Source: Actinoplanes campanulatus (GTDB taxonomy: Bacteria > Actinomycetota > Actinomycetes > Mycobacteriales > Micromonosporaceae). From it: a stretch of DNA of 64,000 nt. The position numbers and the translations under genes are program-made. Under the pieces are notes generated by a model, which worked only from the letters and a program-made list of their open reading frames with translations, was not told the DNA's origin and searched no databases. This document shows positions 8,396 to 17,387 of the stretch, piece after piece. The stretch is from positions 124,001 through 188,000 of the forward strand of contig NZ_BMPW01000009.1 in the NCBI RefSeq assembly GCF_014647795.1, given 5' to 3'. Each line of letters starts with the position of its first letter. Position 1 is the stretch's first letter.

Positions 8396-9519
8396 CTACC
8401 ACCGCGCGCACCGACGTCGGCACGGTCGACGACCTGCACGCCTCGGCGACCAGAATGACCGGGCTCGACGACTTCGGGGCCGGCGACGATCACCGGTCCG
8501 CGTTGTCGGCGCTGCTCACCGCGTACGCCGAAGAAGCGGGCCTGACCCCCGCCGGCAGCAAGCGGACCCGCGGCCTGTTGCGCGCCTCGCTCGTCTCCCG
8601 CCTGCTGGCGGAAGCCGCGTGGCGGCGATTTCCGGAACATGCCGGCGTGACGCTGCCGAACCCGGTCTTCGTCACCGGACTGCCGCGCACCGGCACCACC
8701 GCGCTGCACCGGATGCTCGCCGCCGACCCCGCCCACCAGGGCCCGGAGCTGTGGCTCACCGAGGTCCCGCAGCCGCGCCCGCCCCGCGAGACCTGGCCGG
8801 ACGACCCGATTTTCGTCACCCTGCGTGAGGCCTACCGGAGCGCCGGGCTGGACGGCGTGCACCACATGGGTCCCGAGCAGGTGGAGGAGTGCTGGCGGCT
8901 GCTCTGCCAGTCGATGACGTCGGTGTCGTTCGAGTGCACCGCCCACATCCCGTCCTACTCGCGGTGGCTGTCCGAAATCGACTGGACGCCCGCCTATCGC
9001 CGGCACCGCCGCAACCTCCAGTTGATCGGCCTCAACGACCCCGGCCGGCGCTGGGTGCTGAAGAACCCCAGCCACCTGTTCGCGCTGGACGCCCTGCTCA
9101 GCGTCTATCCGGACGCCACGATCATCCAGACCCACCGGGATCCGCGAACCGCGATCGCCTCGGTGTGCAGCCTCAACACCCGCGCCTCGGCCGGCTGGTC
9201 CACGGTCTTCGAAGGCGCGGTGGCCGGAAGAGCACAGCTCGAACTCTGGTCGCGCGGACTGCGCCGATTCCGCGCCGAGCGGGCCCGGCACGATCCCGGG
9301 CGCTTCATCGACGTGCGCTACGAGGACTTCGTCGCGTCCCCGCAGCGCACCGTCGAGTCGATCTACGATCGCCTGGGGGTACGGCTCACCGGTCCGGCGC
9401 GCGCCGCGATGGCCTCCTTCCAGGAGCAGACCATGCGGGGTACGGCCAAGCCCGCGCACACCTACCAGTTGTCCGACTTCGGCCTGACCCCCGGCGACGT
9501 CGACCGTGCGTTCGCCTAG
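8392..9519 (+). CDS. Sulfotransferase-family protein (Rv3529c-like)
   Basis: This 375-residue protein belongs to the Stf-like sulfotransferase family. The 5' phosphosulfate-binding loop is VTGLPRTGTTALHRML near 95-110. The 3'-phosphate-binding region includes IIQTHRDPRTAIASV near 245-260. GTG 8392 is chosen as the start because GGGGAG lies 6 bases upstream and it overlaps the SDR stop as GTGA. Members transfer sulfate from PAPS to an alcohol. In the KstR operon of mycobacteria the true acceptor is not known. The stop codon sits in a hairpin shared with the convergent gene. Confidence 0.88.
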   Translation: MTTTARTDVGTVDDLHASATRMTGLDDFGAGDDHRSALSALLTAYAEEAGLTPAGSKRTRGLLRASLVSRLLAEAAWRRFPEHAGVTLPNPVFVTGLPRTGTTALHRMLAADPAHQGPELWLTEVPQPRPPRETWPDDPIFVTLREAYRSAGLDGVHHMGPEQVEECWRLLCQSMTSVSFECTAHIPSYSRWLSEIDWTPAYRRHRRNLQLIGLNDPGRRWVLKNPSHLFALDALLSVYPDATIIQTHRDPRTAIASVCSLNTRASAGWSTVFEGAVAGRAQLELWSRGLRRFRAERARHDPGRFIDVRYEDFVASPQRTVESIYDRLGVRLTGPARAAMASFQEQTMRGTAKPAHTYQLSDFGLTPGDVDRAFA

Positions 9520-9534
9520 GCTTTCGTCTAGGCG
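9513..9534. terminator. Bidirectional hairpin containing both stop codons
   Basis: CGCCTAG and CTAGGCG form a 7-bp stem around the 8-base loop GCTTTCGT. The left arm contains the TAG of the sulfotransferase gene and the right arm, read on the other strand, contains the TAG of the AraC-type gene. There is no T-tract, so the function as a terminator is inferred from the convergent layout. Confidence 0.55.
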
Positions 9535-10391
9535 GGCTCCACCGGCATCCACAGTTCACAGGTGGCGGTGCTGAAATCGGGCGCCCGCTCCAGAACGGCC
9601 ACAATCGACGGTCCCGGCCGCAGCCGCCACGGGTTCGACGGGAACCACTCGGTGGCGGTCGCCGCCCACGCCGTCTGCAACGCCGCCGGGTAGGGCCCCG
9701 ACGTGCGGAACACCGCCCAGCGGCCGGCCGGCACCTCGATGGCGTCCAGGTCGTCCGGCGGCGCGGTGCCCGCGGCGATCGCGGCCCCGTGCAGGTAGGT
9801 CAGCTCGGTGCCCTCCGCGGCGTCCGGGCTGACGTCGTCGGTGACCTGCAGCAGCCCGGCCGGCTCGGTGTCGCTGAGATCCTTGAGCCGCTGGTGCGCC
9901 TCGGGTGGCAGCCCGGCGATGTGCTGCTGGATGTGCGGGTTGACGCCGGAGTAGATGAGTGGGACGCGGGCGGCGTGGCCGACCAGACGGAACGCGGGGC
10001 GGTCGACGATACGGGTGTCCATGGGGGTGCTCCCTTCGACGGTCAGGCGGAACCTGAGCTGCGGTTGTGTGCGGAGAGGACCACCGTCACGGCGTACGTC
10101 ACCGGGGCCGGCGCCGTGCACCGCCCGGAACGCCCGGCCGAACGCCTCGGTCGAGCCGTAGCCGTACCGGACCGCGATGCCCAGCAGATCCTCCTCGCCA
10201 CGGATCACGTCGGCGGCCGCCACGGTCATCCGGCGCCGGCGTACGTACTCCGACAGCGGCATCCCGGCCAGCGACGAGAACATCCGGCGCAGGTGGTACT
10301 CGGTGGTGCCGAGCATCTTCGCCACGACGGCGACGTCCAGGTCACCGGGTTCCTCCACCAGTTCGGTGAGACGGTTCAGCGCTGCGATCAC
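9528..10391 (-). CDS. AraC-family regulator with GyrI-like effector domain
   Basis: The 287-residue product has an N-terminal AraC/XylS DNA-binding domain with two helix-turn-helices (about 5-105; MLGTTEYHLRRMFSSLAGMPLSEYVRRRRM, AVRYGYGSTEAFGRAFR) and a C-terminal GyrI-like/SOUL small-molecule domain (about 125-287). This Rob/SbmC-like layout occurs in regulators that sense amphipathic drugs. It stands alone between the steroid operon and the HAD-like gene, and the target promoter is not evident. The start at 10391 has AGGAGG a few bases upstream on its strand. Confidence 0.88.
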   Translation of the reverse strand: MIAALNRLTELVEEPGDLDVAVVAKMLGTTEYHLRRMFSSLAGMPLSEYVRRRRMTVAAADVIRGEEDLLGIAVRYGYGSTEAFGRAFRAVHGAGPGDVRRDGGPLRTQPQLRFRLTVEGSTPMDTRIVDRPAFRLVGHAARVPLIYSGVNPHIQQHIAGLPPEAHQRLKDLSDTEPAGLLQVTDDVSPDAAEGTELTYLHGAAIAAGTAPPDDLDAIEVPAGRWAVFRTSGPYPAALQTAWAATATEWFPSNPWRLRPGPSIVAVLERAPDFSTATCELWMPVEPA

Positions 10392-10492
10392 GAGGTCCTC
10401 CTTCCGCCCTCAAGACTGGCCGCCCCGGGGCCCCGCGTGCCCGATCGTTCGAGCCCGATCCGATCATCCACTCCGAGGGCTAGGGTCGGACC

Positions 10493-10981
10493 GTGGATCG
10501 AAAGTCGCCGCTGCTTCTGCTCGACCTCGACGGGGTGCTGAACCCGTTCGCCGCGCCGGTCTGCCCGGACGGCCACCTGGAGCGGGTGCTCTTCGAGGGC
10601 GAGGAGCCGGTGCGCTACTGCCCGGAGCACGGCGACTGGATCCGTGAGCTGGCCGCCGCCGGGGAGCTGTGGTGGGCGACCGCCTGGGGCAACTACGCCA
10701 ACGAGCTCTACCTGCCCTGCCTCGGTCTCGGCCCGCTGCCGTACGTCGAGTTCCCGCCGGTCCCGTTCGACCCCGAGCTCAAGGTCCCGGCGGTCGACCT
10801 CGTCGCCGGAGAGCGGCCCGTCGCCTGGATCGACGACAACCACACGGCGGCCGGCCTGCGCTGGGCCGCCGCCCGCCCGGCGCCCACCCTGCTCGTCTCC
10901 ATCGACCCGGCCATCGGCTGGACCCGACTCGACGTCGACCGCGTCCTCACCTGGGCTCAGGACCCGTACGGCGACGCGTGA
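10493..10981 (+). CDS. HAD-like hydrolase (Swiss-army-knife RNA repair HAD type)
   Basis: This is a small 162-residue HAD-fold protein. Motif I is LLLLDLDGVLNP (nucleophile and acid Asp at about 10 and 12), motif II is the ATAWG region near 62, and motif IV is AWIDDNH near 115. No cap domain is present. Similar stand-alone proteins are annotated as the HAD domain found in RNA-repair fusion proteins and in many actinobacterial singletons. The substrate is unknown. The start is GTG 10493, and no strong ribosome site is seen. Confidence 0.8.
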   Translation: MDRKSPLLLLDLDGVLNPFAAPVCPDGHLERVLFEGEEPVRYCPEHGDWIRELAAAGELWWATAWGNYANELYLPCLGLGPLPYVEFPPVPFDPELKVPAVDLVAGERPVAWIDDNHTAAGLRWAAARPAPTLLVSIDPAIGWTRLDVDRVLTWAQDPYGDA

Positions 10982-11078
10982 CCACCCACTCACGCCCGGC
11001 GGGCGCGGCATGGTCCGGGCCACCCACCCGCCTCGCGGGTCTGGTACGGCGGGTTGGCGTAGCCCGTACCGGAATGGG

Positions 11079-13304
11079 TTATTCGGCTCGGAGCGCTGTG
11101 GACGCGCGGGAGCGAGCCGCCCAGCCGGCCGGGACCAGCGCGCCGATCGCGGCCAGCAGGATGCCCGCGGCACCCAGGGCGACCAGCTCGGCCGGGCGAT
11201 AGACGGCCAGGACCGGCGACGGCAGGGTGAGCCCGGCCGCGTCGCCCATGATCGGCAGACTCCAGGCGTGCAGGAGACGGCCGAGCGGTACGGCCAGCGC
11301 GCCCCCGGCCGCACCGATCAGCAGCATCGAGCTGATCACCATGAGCCGCACCTGGCCCGGCGTCATGCCGAGGGTCTTGAGGACGCCGATCTCGTGGACG
11401 CGTTCCCGGGTCTCCAGGACGACCGTGTTCAGCACGCCGAGCCCGGCGACCGCGGTGAGCAGCAGGGTGAGTGTGGCGATCAGCGCGAGCATCGCGGTGA
11501 CGATCTCGTTCTCCTGGGTTTCCGCGCTGACCTGGGCGTGCGCGGTCTCGCCGAGGGCGGCGTTCAGATTCGCGGCGTAGGCGTGCGGATCCGTGCCGGG
11601 CGCGATGCTCACCTCGAAACCGCGCAATCCGGGCGAGCCGCCGAGACCGGCCGCATCCATGATCATGACGGCGGTGGAGCCGTTACTGAAGACCTCGCCG
11701 ACGATGCGCACCGTCGTGCGGCCGCCCGGTGTGCTGACGGTGAGTTCGTCGCCGACCCGTACGCCGAAGCTGCTCAGCAGGCGCGCGCCGGCCACCGCCT
11801 CGCCGGGTTCCGCGTACCAGCGGCCGCTGAGCAGCGGATATCCGGTCCAGGACGCGTCGCCCTGGTAGGCGCGGATGCTCAGTGGAAGTCCGGAACCCGG
11901 CACCCGGGCCTCGGTTTCGCGGGCCGTGGTGACCGCGGCGGTTCCCGGCTGGTCCTCGATCACGGCCCGGACCGCGTCGCCGTCTCCGAGTGGCGGCCGC
12001 CCGGTGACAGCGACCAGGATCGGCACCTGTTCGACCCGGTTGCCGGCGGCGGCCAGTGCGATGAGCGACTTCGACAGCCCGGCCGCGAACACCACGGTGG
12101 TGACGCCGAGCAGGATCGCCACCATCGTCACGGCGGTCCGGGCCGGGCGCGCGAACGGGCTCGCCAGTCCGAAAGTGATCGGCCGGGGGAGGGGCAGGAC
12201 GGCCAGCGCCCGGCGGATCCGGAAGCCGTGGCCGCCGCGCGGGGCCCGGCCCATCGTGATCGCCCGGGTCGCGGAGAGCCGTCCGGCGCGCAGCGCGGGC
12301 CCGGCCGCGGCCAGCCCGGCCAGCAGCGTCAGCCCGGCCGGCACCAGCACGTCGGCCCACCACGGGACGCTCGGCGCGGCGATCACCGAGTACGCGGTGT
12401 TCGCGCCGGCCAGCAGCGGGACGGACAGCAGCCGCCCGGCGATCGTGCCGAGCACCGCGGCGGGGACGGCGATCAGCAGGATCTGCCCGGCGTACGCGGC
12501 GACCACCTGCCCGGGCGTGAAACCGAGCGCCTTGCGGACGCCGATCACCCGGTACCCGGCGACCACCGCGCCGGCCACCACGTTCACCACGATCAAAGTG
12601 GACATCACCAGCCCGAGCACGGCGAACGCCACCACGAACGGCACCATCGGCTTGAGCCGGCCCTCGACCTGCAACTTGACCAGCTCGTAGCGGGTCGAGC
12701 CGGTCATCCCGGGCAGGTCCGGGGTCGCCGACGGGTCGCTCAGCCGGTACAGCACCTGCTGCCCGGCGCCACCGAGCACATCCGTCTGCCCGGGCCACAC
12801 CCAGGCGGCCGCGGTCGCGGTGACCGAGGAGGCGATGCCGACCACCTCGAGGTCGACGTCGCGGACCGTCACCCGGTCGCCGACCCTCCAGGTGCTGCCG
12901 GCGGTGATCGGGGAGAGGACGACCTGGCCGGTCCCGGTGAGCCAGCGCCCGGCGGTCAGTTCCAGCCGGTCCACGGCCGGGCTCTGCTCGGAGCGGCCGG
13001 CGACCACCCCGGGCGGCCGCTGCTGACGGCCCTTCGACAGGGTGGCCTCGACGATCGGATACGGCCCGGACCGCGCGGTCACGGCGGGATCGTCGAAGGC
13101 GGACGCCGACGGTGCGAAGACGGCGTTGAGATGGGCGCCGTGCTGCCGGGTGAACGCCCGGTCGAACGGCGCGTCCGAGGCGATCAGCAGGGCGGCGGCC
13201 AGCAGCGTGGTCGCCGCGGACAGCAGGACGACGACGAACACCACGAGACTCTGCAGGCGGCGCCTGCGGGCGCTGCTCATTGCTGCGATCAGCACGGCTC
13301 TCAT
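11079..13304 (-). CDS. FtsX-like ABC transporter permease
   Basis: This is a 741-residue permease with two FtsX/MacB-type units. The first membrane helix is near 20-40 and is followed by a large extracytoplasmic region. A first three-helix block lies at about 240-350, and a second repeat (from about 405) ends with three helices at about 620-730. ATG 13304 overlaps the ATPase stop as ATGA, which sets the start; a longer frame exists but has no role. It should form a complex with the ATPase encoded immediately upstream, acting in lipoprotein or drug export or in envelope-stress sensing. The divergent two-component system at 14093 is the likely regulator. Confidence 0.92.
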   Translation of the reverse strand: MRAVLIAAMSSARRRRLQSLVVFVVVLLSAATTLLAAALLIASDAPFDRAFTRQHGAHLNAVFAPSASAFDDPAVTARSGPYPIVEATLSKGRQQRPPGVVAGRSEQSPAVDRLELTAGRWLTGTGQVVLSPITAGSTWRVGDRVTVRDVDLEVVGIASSVTATAAAWVWPGQTDVLGGAGQQVLYRLSDPSATPDLPGMTGSTRYELVKLQVEGRLKPMVPFVVAFAVLGLVMSTLIVVNVVAGAVVAGYRVIGVRKALGFTPGQVVAAYAGQILLIAVPAAVLGTIAGRLLSVPLLAGANTAYSVIAAPSVPWWADVLVPAGLTLLAGLAAAGPALRAGRLSATRAITMGRAPRGGHGFRIRRALAVLPLPRPITFGLASPFARPARTAVTMVAILLGVTTVVFAAGLSKSLIALAAAGNRVEQVPILVAVTGRPPLGDGDAVRAVIEDQPGTAAVTTARETEARVPGSGLPLSIRAYQGDASWTGYPLLSGRWYAEPGEAVAGARLLSSFGVRVGDELTVSTPGGRTTVRIVGEVFSNGSTAVMIMDAAGLGGSPGLRGFEVSIAPGTDPHAYAANLNAALGETAHAQVSAETQENEIVTAMLALIATLTLLLTAVAGLGVLNTVVLETRERVHEIGVLKTLGMTPGQVRLMVISSMLLIGAAGGALAVPLGRLLHAWSLPIMGDAAGLTLPSPVLAVYRPAELVALGAAGILLAAIGALVPAGWAARSRASTALRAE

Positions 13305-13969
13305 GCGGTCACCCGGCCGTCGCGGACCTCGATCGTACGGGTGGCGCACCGCTTCGCCAGGTCGGCGTCATGGGTCACGAGCAGCACGGTCTGACCGTTC
13401 CGGTTCAGTTCCCGCAGCAGTTCGGCCACCTGCTCGCCGGTGGCCGCGTCGACCGCCCCGGTCGGTTCGTCGGCCAGCAGCAGCGGCGGCCGGTTGATCA
13501 GCGCACGGGCGATCGCCACCCGCTGCCGCTCCCCGCCAGACAGCTGCGCCGGGTAGGCGTCGGCCCGCCCGGCCACCCCGAGCGTCTCCAGCAGTTCGGT
13601 GGCCCGGGCCCGCGCCGCCCGCCGCCCGATGCCGGCCAGATCGGCGGGCACCAGCACGTTGTCCCGGGCGGTCAGATCGTCGATCAGGTGGAAGAACTGG
13701 AACACGATCCCGATCCCGGACCGCCGGAACCGGGCCAGCGCCTTCTCCGACAGCCGGGTCAGGGCCGTACCGGCCACCTCGACATCGCCGGAGGTCGGCC
13801 GGTCCAGCCCGGCGACCAGGTTGAGCAGCGTGGACTTGCCGCTGCCGGACGGTCCCATCACGGCCACCGCCTCACCCGCGGCGACGGTCAGATCGACGCC
13901 GTCGAGCGCTGGCGGGCCGGTTTGCTCGTACCGCTTGGACACCGCGCGCAGGCGGATCAGATCGGTCAT
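13301..13969 (-). CDS. ABC transporter ATPase, LolD/MacB type
   Basis: This is a 222-residue ATPase with Walker [10 protein letters not shown] near 39, Q-loop VFQFFHL near 90, signature LSGGERQRV near 142, Walker [13 protein letters not shown] near 163 and the H-loop His near 197. It pairs with the FtsX-like permease downstream through a four-base ATGA overlap. Only the C-terminal part of a much longer open frame is used; ATG 13969 precedes the first conserved strand by the usual distance. Confidence 0.95.
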   Translation of the reverse strand: MTDLIRLRAVSKRYEQTGPPALDGVDLTVAAGEAVAVMGPSGSGKSTLLNLVAGLDRPTSGDVEVAGTALTRLSEKALARFRRSGIGIVFQFFHLIDDLTARDNVLVPADLAGIGRRAARARATELLETLGVAGRADAYPAQLSGGERQRVAIARALINRPPLLLADEPTGAVDAATGEQVAELLRELNRNGQTVLLVTHDADLAKRCATRTIEVRDGRVTA

Positions 13970-14092
13970 GCCCGCCGACGCTAGGAGCCCCGGCGCCCGG
14001 AGCACATCGGGCACGCGATCGACGGGGTCATCCGAGCGATGTAGGCGGCGCGATCGATGTGGCCCGGCGACCGGCGGCGGCAGAATGGGCCC

Positions 14093-15247
14093 GTGCGGGA
14101 GAAATGGCTCGACGGGATCCTGGTCGCGGTGCTCACCGTCGCCGCCATCGTGCTCACCGGCGACCGGCCGGACGGGCCCGCCCCGTTGCACTTCGACGTG
14201 CCCGGCGGCGGCGTCTTCCCGACCCCCGAGCCGGAGACGCCACCCGTCCTCAACCTGCTCATCACGGTCCCGCTGCTGTTCCGGCGGCGCTGGCCGGTCG
14301 CCTGCTTCGCGGTCCAGTTCGCGTGCATGCTCGGCATCGACATCGAGGGCAACCTGGCCAACCTGTCGGCCCTGCTGATCGGGGCGTACGCGGTGGCCCT
14401 GCACGGCCGTTCGGTCGCGCTGTCGATGGGCGTGCTGCTGGCCGCCGGCGTGGCCACCGCCACCACCAGGGACGAGACCTGGCCACGGGTGCCCGGCTGG
14501 GCCGGCGTCTTCGTCATCCTGGTGCCGATCGGCCTGCTCGGCCTGGCCATCCGCGCCGCCCGCAGCCGCGCCCTCGCCTCCGAGCAGCGCGCCGAGGCCC
14601 TGGAACGCGAACAGCGCACCGCCACCCGGCTGGCCGTCGCCGAGGAACGCGCCCGCATCGCCCGCGAACTGCACGACGTGGTGAGCCACCACGTCAGCGT
14701 CATGACCATCCAGGCCGGGGCGGCCGGGAAGGTCCTCGACCAGGATCCGGAACTCGCCCGGGGCGCGCTCACCGCCATCGAGAACGGCGGCCGGGAGACC
14801 ATGGCCGAGTTGCGGCACCTGCTCGGCGTACTCAACCCGGACGCCGGCCTCCTGGAACCACAGCCCGGCCTGGAGTCGCTGGAGAGCCTGGTCGACGGGG
14901 TGCGCAACGCCGGGCAGCCGGTCACCCTCACCTGCACGGTCGGCGCCCTCCCGCACGGACTCGGCCTGACCGTCTACCGGGTCGTGCAGGAGGCCCTGAC
15001 CAACGCGATGCGCCACGCCCCCGGCGCGGCCACCACCGTCACCGTGTCCGGCGCGGACGGCACCCTGCTCGTCGAGATCGTCAACGAGCCGGCCGCACAC
15101 CCCGGAGAGCCCGGCGCCGGCACCGGGCTGCTCGGCCTGGCCGAACGGCTCCGTGTCTACGACGGCGTCCTCGAGACCGGCCGGCGTCCGGCCGGCGGCT
15201 TCCGGGTGGCGGCCCGCATCCCTCTCGTGCAGAGTGTGGCCCCATGA
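14093..15247 (+). CDS. Two-component sensor histidine kinase (HisKA_3/NarL type)
   Basis: This 384-residue membrane kinase has about five helices in residues 8-150. The dimerisation/phosphoacceptor box is RELHDVVSHHVSVM (His about 194), and a HATPase_c domain follows with VVQEALTNAMRHA near 300 and GTGLLGLAERL near 350. It is coupled to the response regulator by an ATGA overlap. It is transcribed away from the FtsX-type transporter operon, a common pairing in which the system controls the transporter. Start GTG 14093 is preferred over 14057. Confidence 0.92.
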   Translation: MREKWLDGILVAVLTVAAIVLTGDRPDGPAPLHFDVPGGGVFPTPEPETPPVLNLLITVPLLFRRRWPVACFAVQFACMLGIDIEGNLANLSALLIGAYAVALHGRSVALSMGVLLAAGVATATTRDETWPRVPGWAGVFVILVPIGLLGLAIRAARSRALASEQRAEALEREQRTATRLAVAEERARIARELHDVVSHHVSVMTIQAGAAGKVLDQDPELARGALTAIENGGRETMAELRHLLGVLNPDAGLLEPQPGLESLESLVDGVRNAGQPVTLTCTVGALPHGLGLTVYRVVQEALTNAMRHAPGAATTVTVSGADGTLLVEIVNEPAAHPGEPGAGTGLLGLAERLRVYDGVLETGRRPAGGFRVAARIPLVQSVAP

Positions 15248-15927
15248 CCCGGGTGGTGATCGCCGACGATCAGGCGCTGGTCCGGACCGGTTTCACGATG
15301 ATCCTGGCCTCGGCCGGCATCGAGGTCGCCGGGCACGCCGCCAACGGTGTGGAGGCGATCGCCGCTACCCGCAGCCACCGGCCCGACGTGGTGCTCATGG
15401 ACATCCGCATGCCGGAGATGGACGGCCTGGAGGCGACCCGCCGGATCCTGGCCGACGCGCCGCTCACCACCGAGGGCGAGCCGATCCGGGTCGTCATCCT
15501 CACCACCTTCGACCTCGACCGGTACGTCTACGCGGCCCTCACCGCCGGAGCCAGCGGATTCCTGCTCAAGGACGTCACACCGGACCACCTGATCCACGCG
15601 GTCCGGCTGGTCCGCTCCGGTGACGCCCTGCTCGCCCCGGCGATCACCCGGCGGCTCGTCGAGCGGTTCGCGCGTGTCGAACCCGGTCACTCCGCCATGC
15701 ACCGTGACATGGCCACCCTCACCCCACGTGAGCGGGAGGTCCTGGTGATGCTGGCCGGTGGACTGAGCAATCCGGAACTGGCCGTCGCGCTGCATCTGAG
15801 CGAGGCGACGGTGAAGACCCACATCACCCGGATCCTGACCAAGTTGCAGTTGCGGGATCGGGTGCAGGCGGTGGTCGCGGCCTACGAGACCGGGTTGGTG
15901 ACGCCGGGTTCCTCGGGCCGGGTGTAG
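15244..15927 (+). CDS. LuxR/NarL-family response regulator
   Basis: This 227-residue regulator has an N-terminal receiver domain (acidic pair D8-D9, phosphoacceptor D53 in LMDIRMPEMDG, conserved Lys in LLKDV near 108) and a C-terminal LuxR HTH (about 158-220; LTPREREVLVMLAGG, ATVKTHITRILTKL). It is the partner of the kinase overlapping its start. Its end overlaps the convergent MarR-like gene by 46 bases. Confidence 0.94.
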   Translation: MTRVVIADDQALVRTGFTMILASAGIEVAGHAANGVEAIAATRSHRPDVVLMDIRMPEMDGLEATRRILADAPLTTEGEPIRVVILTTFDLDRYVYAALTAGASGFLLKDVTPDHLIHAVRLVRSGDALLAPAITRRLVERFARVEPGHSAMHRDMATLTPREREVLVMLAGGLSNPELAVALHLSEATVKTHITRILTKLQLRDRVQAVVAAYETGLVTPGSSGRV

Positions 15928-16622
15928 AGGACCTCGCGGGCCTGTTCGGCGGCGCGGAGCATGCTCTCGCTGATGAACTCGCTGTACCGGGCGATGTTCT
16001 CCAGGCGGACGGCGGCCGGGGTGCCCACGCCGAGGACGGTGACGCCCTGCCGTGCGGTCTCCGCCACCCGGGCCACGCCCTGTGCGCTGGCGATGGTCGA
16101 CTGGTACCACACTCCGCCGTCGACGAAGTAGCGCTCGCGGCGGTGGTCGTCGCGGGTGCGGCGGATCAGGCCCTGCTCCTCCAGGAACGCGACGGCCTTG
16201 GACACCGAGGCCGGGCTGATCTGGAGCTGCTGAACCAACTCGGAGGCGGTGAGGCTGCCGGCGTCGGTGACGAACAGGCCGGTCAGCACGCGGGCCACCA
16301 TCTTCGGCAGGCCCTGGTGCATGAACAGGGTGGTCATGGTCTCGCCGAACTCCCGGACCGCCTCCGCGTCGCGCCCGTGCGGGGCCGTGGGTGCGCCCGG
16401 TGTGCGTGGCGGCGCCGGGTTGCGGCGGTGGGCGCGGCGTTCGGTGGCCCGGTGTGCCAGATCGGCGCGGTAGCCGGTGGGGCCGCCGTTGCGCATCACC
16501 TCCCGGGTGATGGTCGAGGTGGGCCGGTCGAGCCTCCGGGCGATCTCGGCATACGCGAGGCTGTCGGCCAGCCCGAGCGCGATCTGTTGACGTTCCTGCT
16601 GGGTGAGTCTGCCGCCCGGCAC
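15882..16622 (-). CDS. MarR/GbsR-like regulator with N-terminal IS30-type HTH
   Basis: This 246-residue protein has two DNA-binding modules. Residues 5-45 (LTQQERQQIALGLA, YAEIARRLDRPTSTITREV) resemble the HTH at the start of IS30 transposases. Residues about 90-165 form a winged helix of the MarR/GbsR kind (LTASELVQQLQISPASVSKAVAFLEEQGLI). A helical C-terminal region follows. It is divergent from a DUF4097 remnant, an association common in this actinomycete group, and the 217-base intergenic region contains TTGCAACG repeats that are candidate operators. It probably represses itself and the divergent gene. Confidence 0.88.
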   Translation of the reverse strand: MPGGRLTQQERQQIALGLADSLAYAEIARRLDRPTSTITREVMRNGGPTGYRADLAHRATERRAHRRNPAPPRTPGAPTAPHGRDAEAVREFGETMTTLFMHQGLPKMVARVLTGLFVTDAGSLTASELVQQLQISPASVSKAVAFLEEQGLIRRTRDDHRRERYFVDGGVWYQSTIASAQGVARVAETARQGVTVLGVGTPAAVRLENIARYSEFISESMLRAAEQAREVLYTRPEEPGVTNPVS

Positions 16623-16680
16623 CGTGATCTCCCTCCAAAACCTTCCTGACGCCGGTCAGCGTAGCGTTCATCCCACTCTA

Positions 16681-16775
16681 TTGCAACGCATTCATTGCAT
16701 TAGCTGTGCGCTAGTTGCAACGAAATGATGGCGCTGAACTGGTTGTTTTCCACCGCAGTGCAACAAGATTGTTGC
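16681..16775. promoter_or_regulatory. Candidate operator cluster for the divergent MarR-like regulator
   Basis: The intergenic region holds TGCAACGCATTCATTGCA (16682-16699, arms TGCAA/TTGCA), a second TTGCAACG at 16715-16722, and the 7-bp inverted repeat GCAACAAGATTGTTGC (16760-16775). The region is noticeably A+T-richer than its surroundings. Shared GCAAC/GTTGC half-sites suggest one DNA-binding protein, most simply the adjacent regulator. This is inferred from sequence only. Confidence 0.5.
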
Positions 16776-16839
16776 CGAATTCGCGAACGCAACGTAGCGT
16801 TTCCTGCATCGGAAACAACGATCCCGCAGGGAGAACGTC

Positions 16840-17300
16840 ATGCACAAGTTCGACACCACCACCGCCGTCACCGCCGTCCTGAACATCCCCGCCGGCCGCA
16901 TCCAGGTCATCGCCGCCGACCGCACCGACGCCACCGTCGAGGTCCGCCCGAACGACCCGGCACCGGCCTGCACGGCACCGTCAAGATCGACCAGGCGGGC
17001 AGCCTGACGATCGACGCCCTCGGCGCCGACGTCACCATCGGCCGCCTCACCGGCCCGGCCGAGATCAGCACCCAGAAGGGCGACATCACCGTCGCCGAGG
17101 CCACCGGCGGCACCGTCAAGCTGAGCGCCCAGATGGGCAACGTGGCCATCGCCGCCGCCCACGGCGTCTCCGCCACCCTCGACGCCGGCACCGGCTACGG
17201 CCGCATCAACAACACCCTGCTCAACACCGACGGCACCGCCGCCGCCCTCACCATCCACGCCACCACCACCCACGGCGACATCACCGCCCGCAGCCTCTGA
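16840..17300 (+). pseudogene. DUF4097 family protein, disrupted by internal deletion and frameshift
   Basis: ATG 16840 has GGGAG 6 bases upstream and opens a frame typical of DUF4097 adhesin-like proteins (MHKFDTTTAVTAVLNIPAGR, VEVRPNDP). After about 43 residues it turns to PACTAPSRSTRRAA and stops near 17008. The rest of the family fold continues in another frame from about 16970 (HGTVKIDQAGSL to ITARSL, stop 17300). Intact relatives are about 220 residues long. Here roughly 60-70 central residues are missing and the join is out of frame. The reading frame has therefore been broken by a deletion, and no ribosome site is seen for the second part. Confidence 0.8.
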
Positions 17301-17387
17301 CCCTCCACCGGCCATCCACGAGATCACCACCTTCGGCCGCAGCCGACACATCGCAAGGCGGGTCCCCATCCGGCTTATGCTCCCCGG

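Noticed and set aside
10644-13394. A 916-residue open frame on the plus strand opposite the FtsX-like permease
   Set aside because: Low-complexity composition with no domain or ribosome site. The permease on the other strand has membrane repeats and a coupled ATPase.
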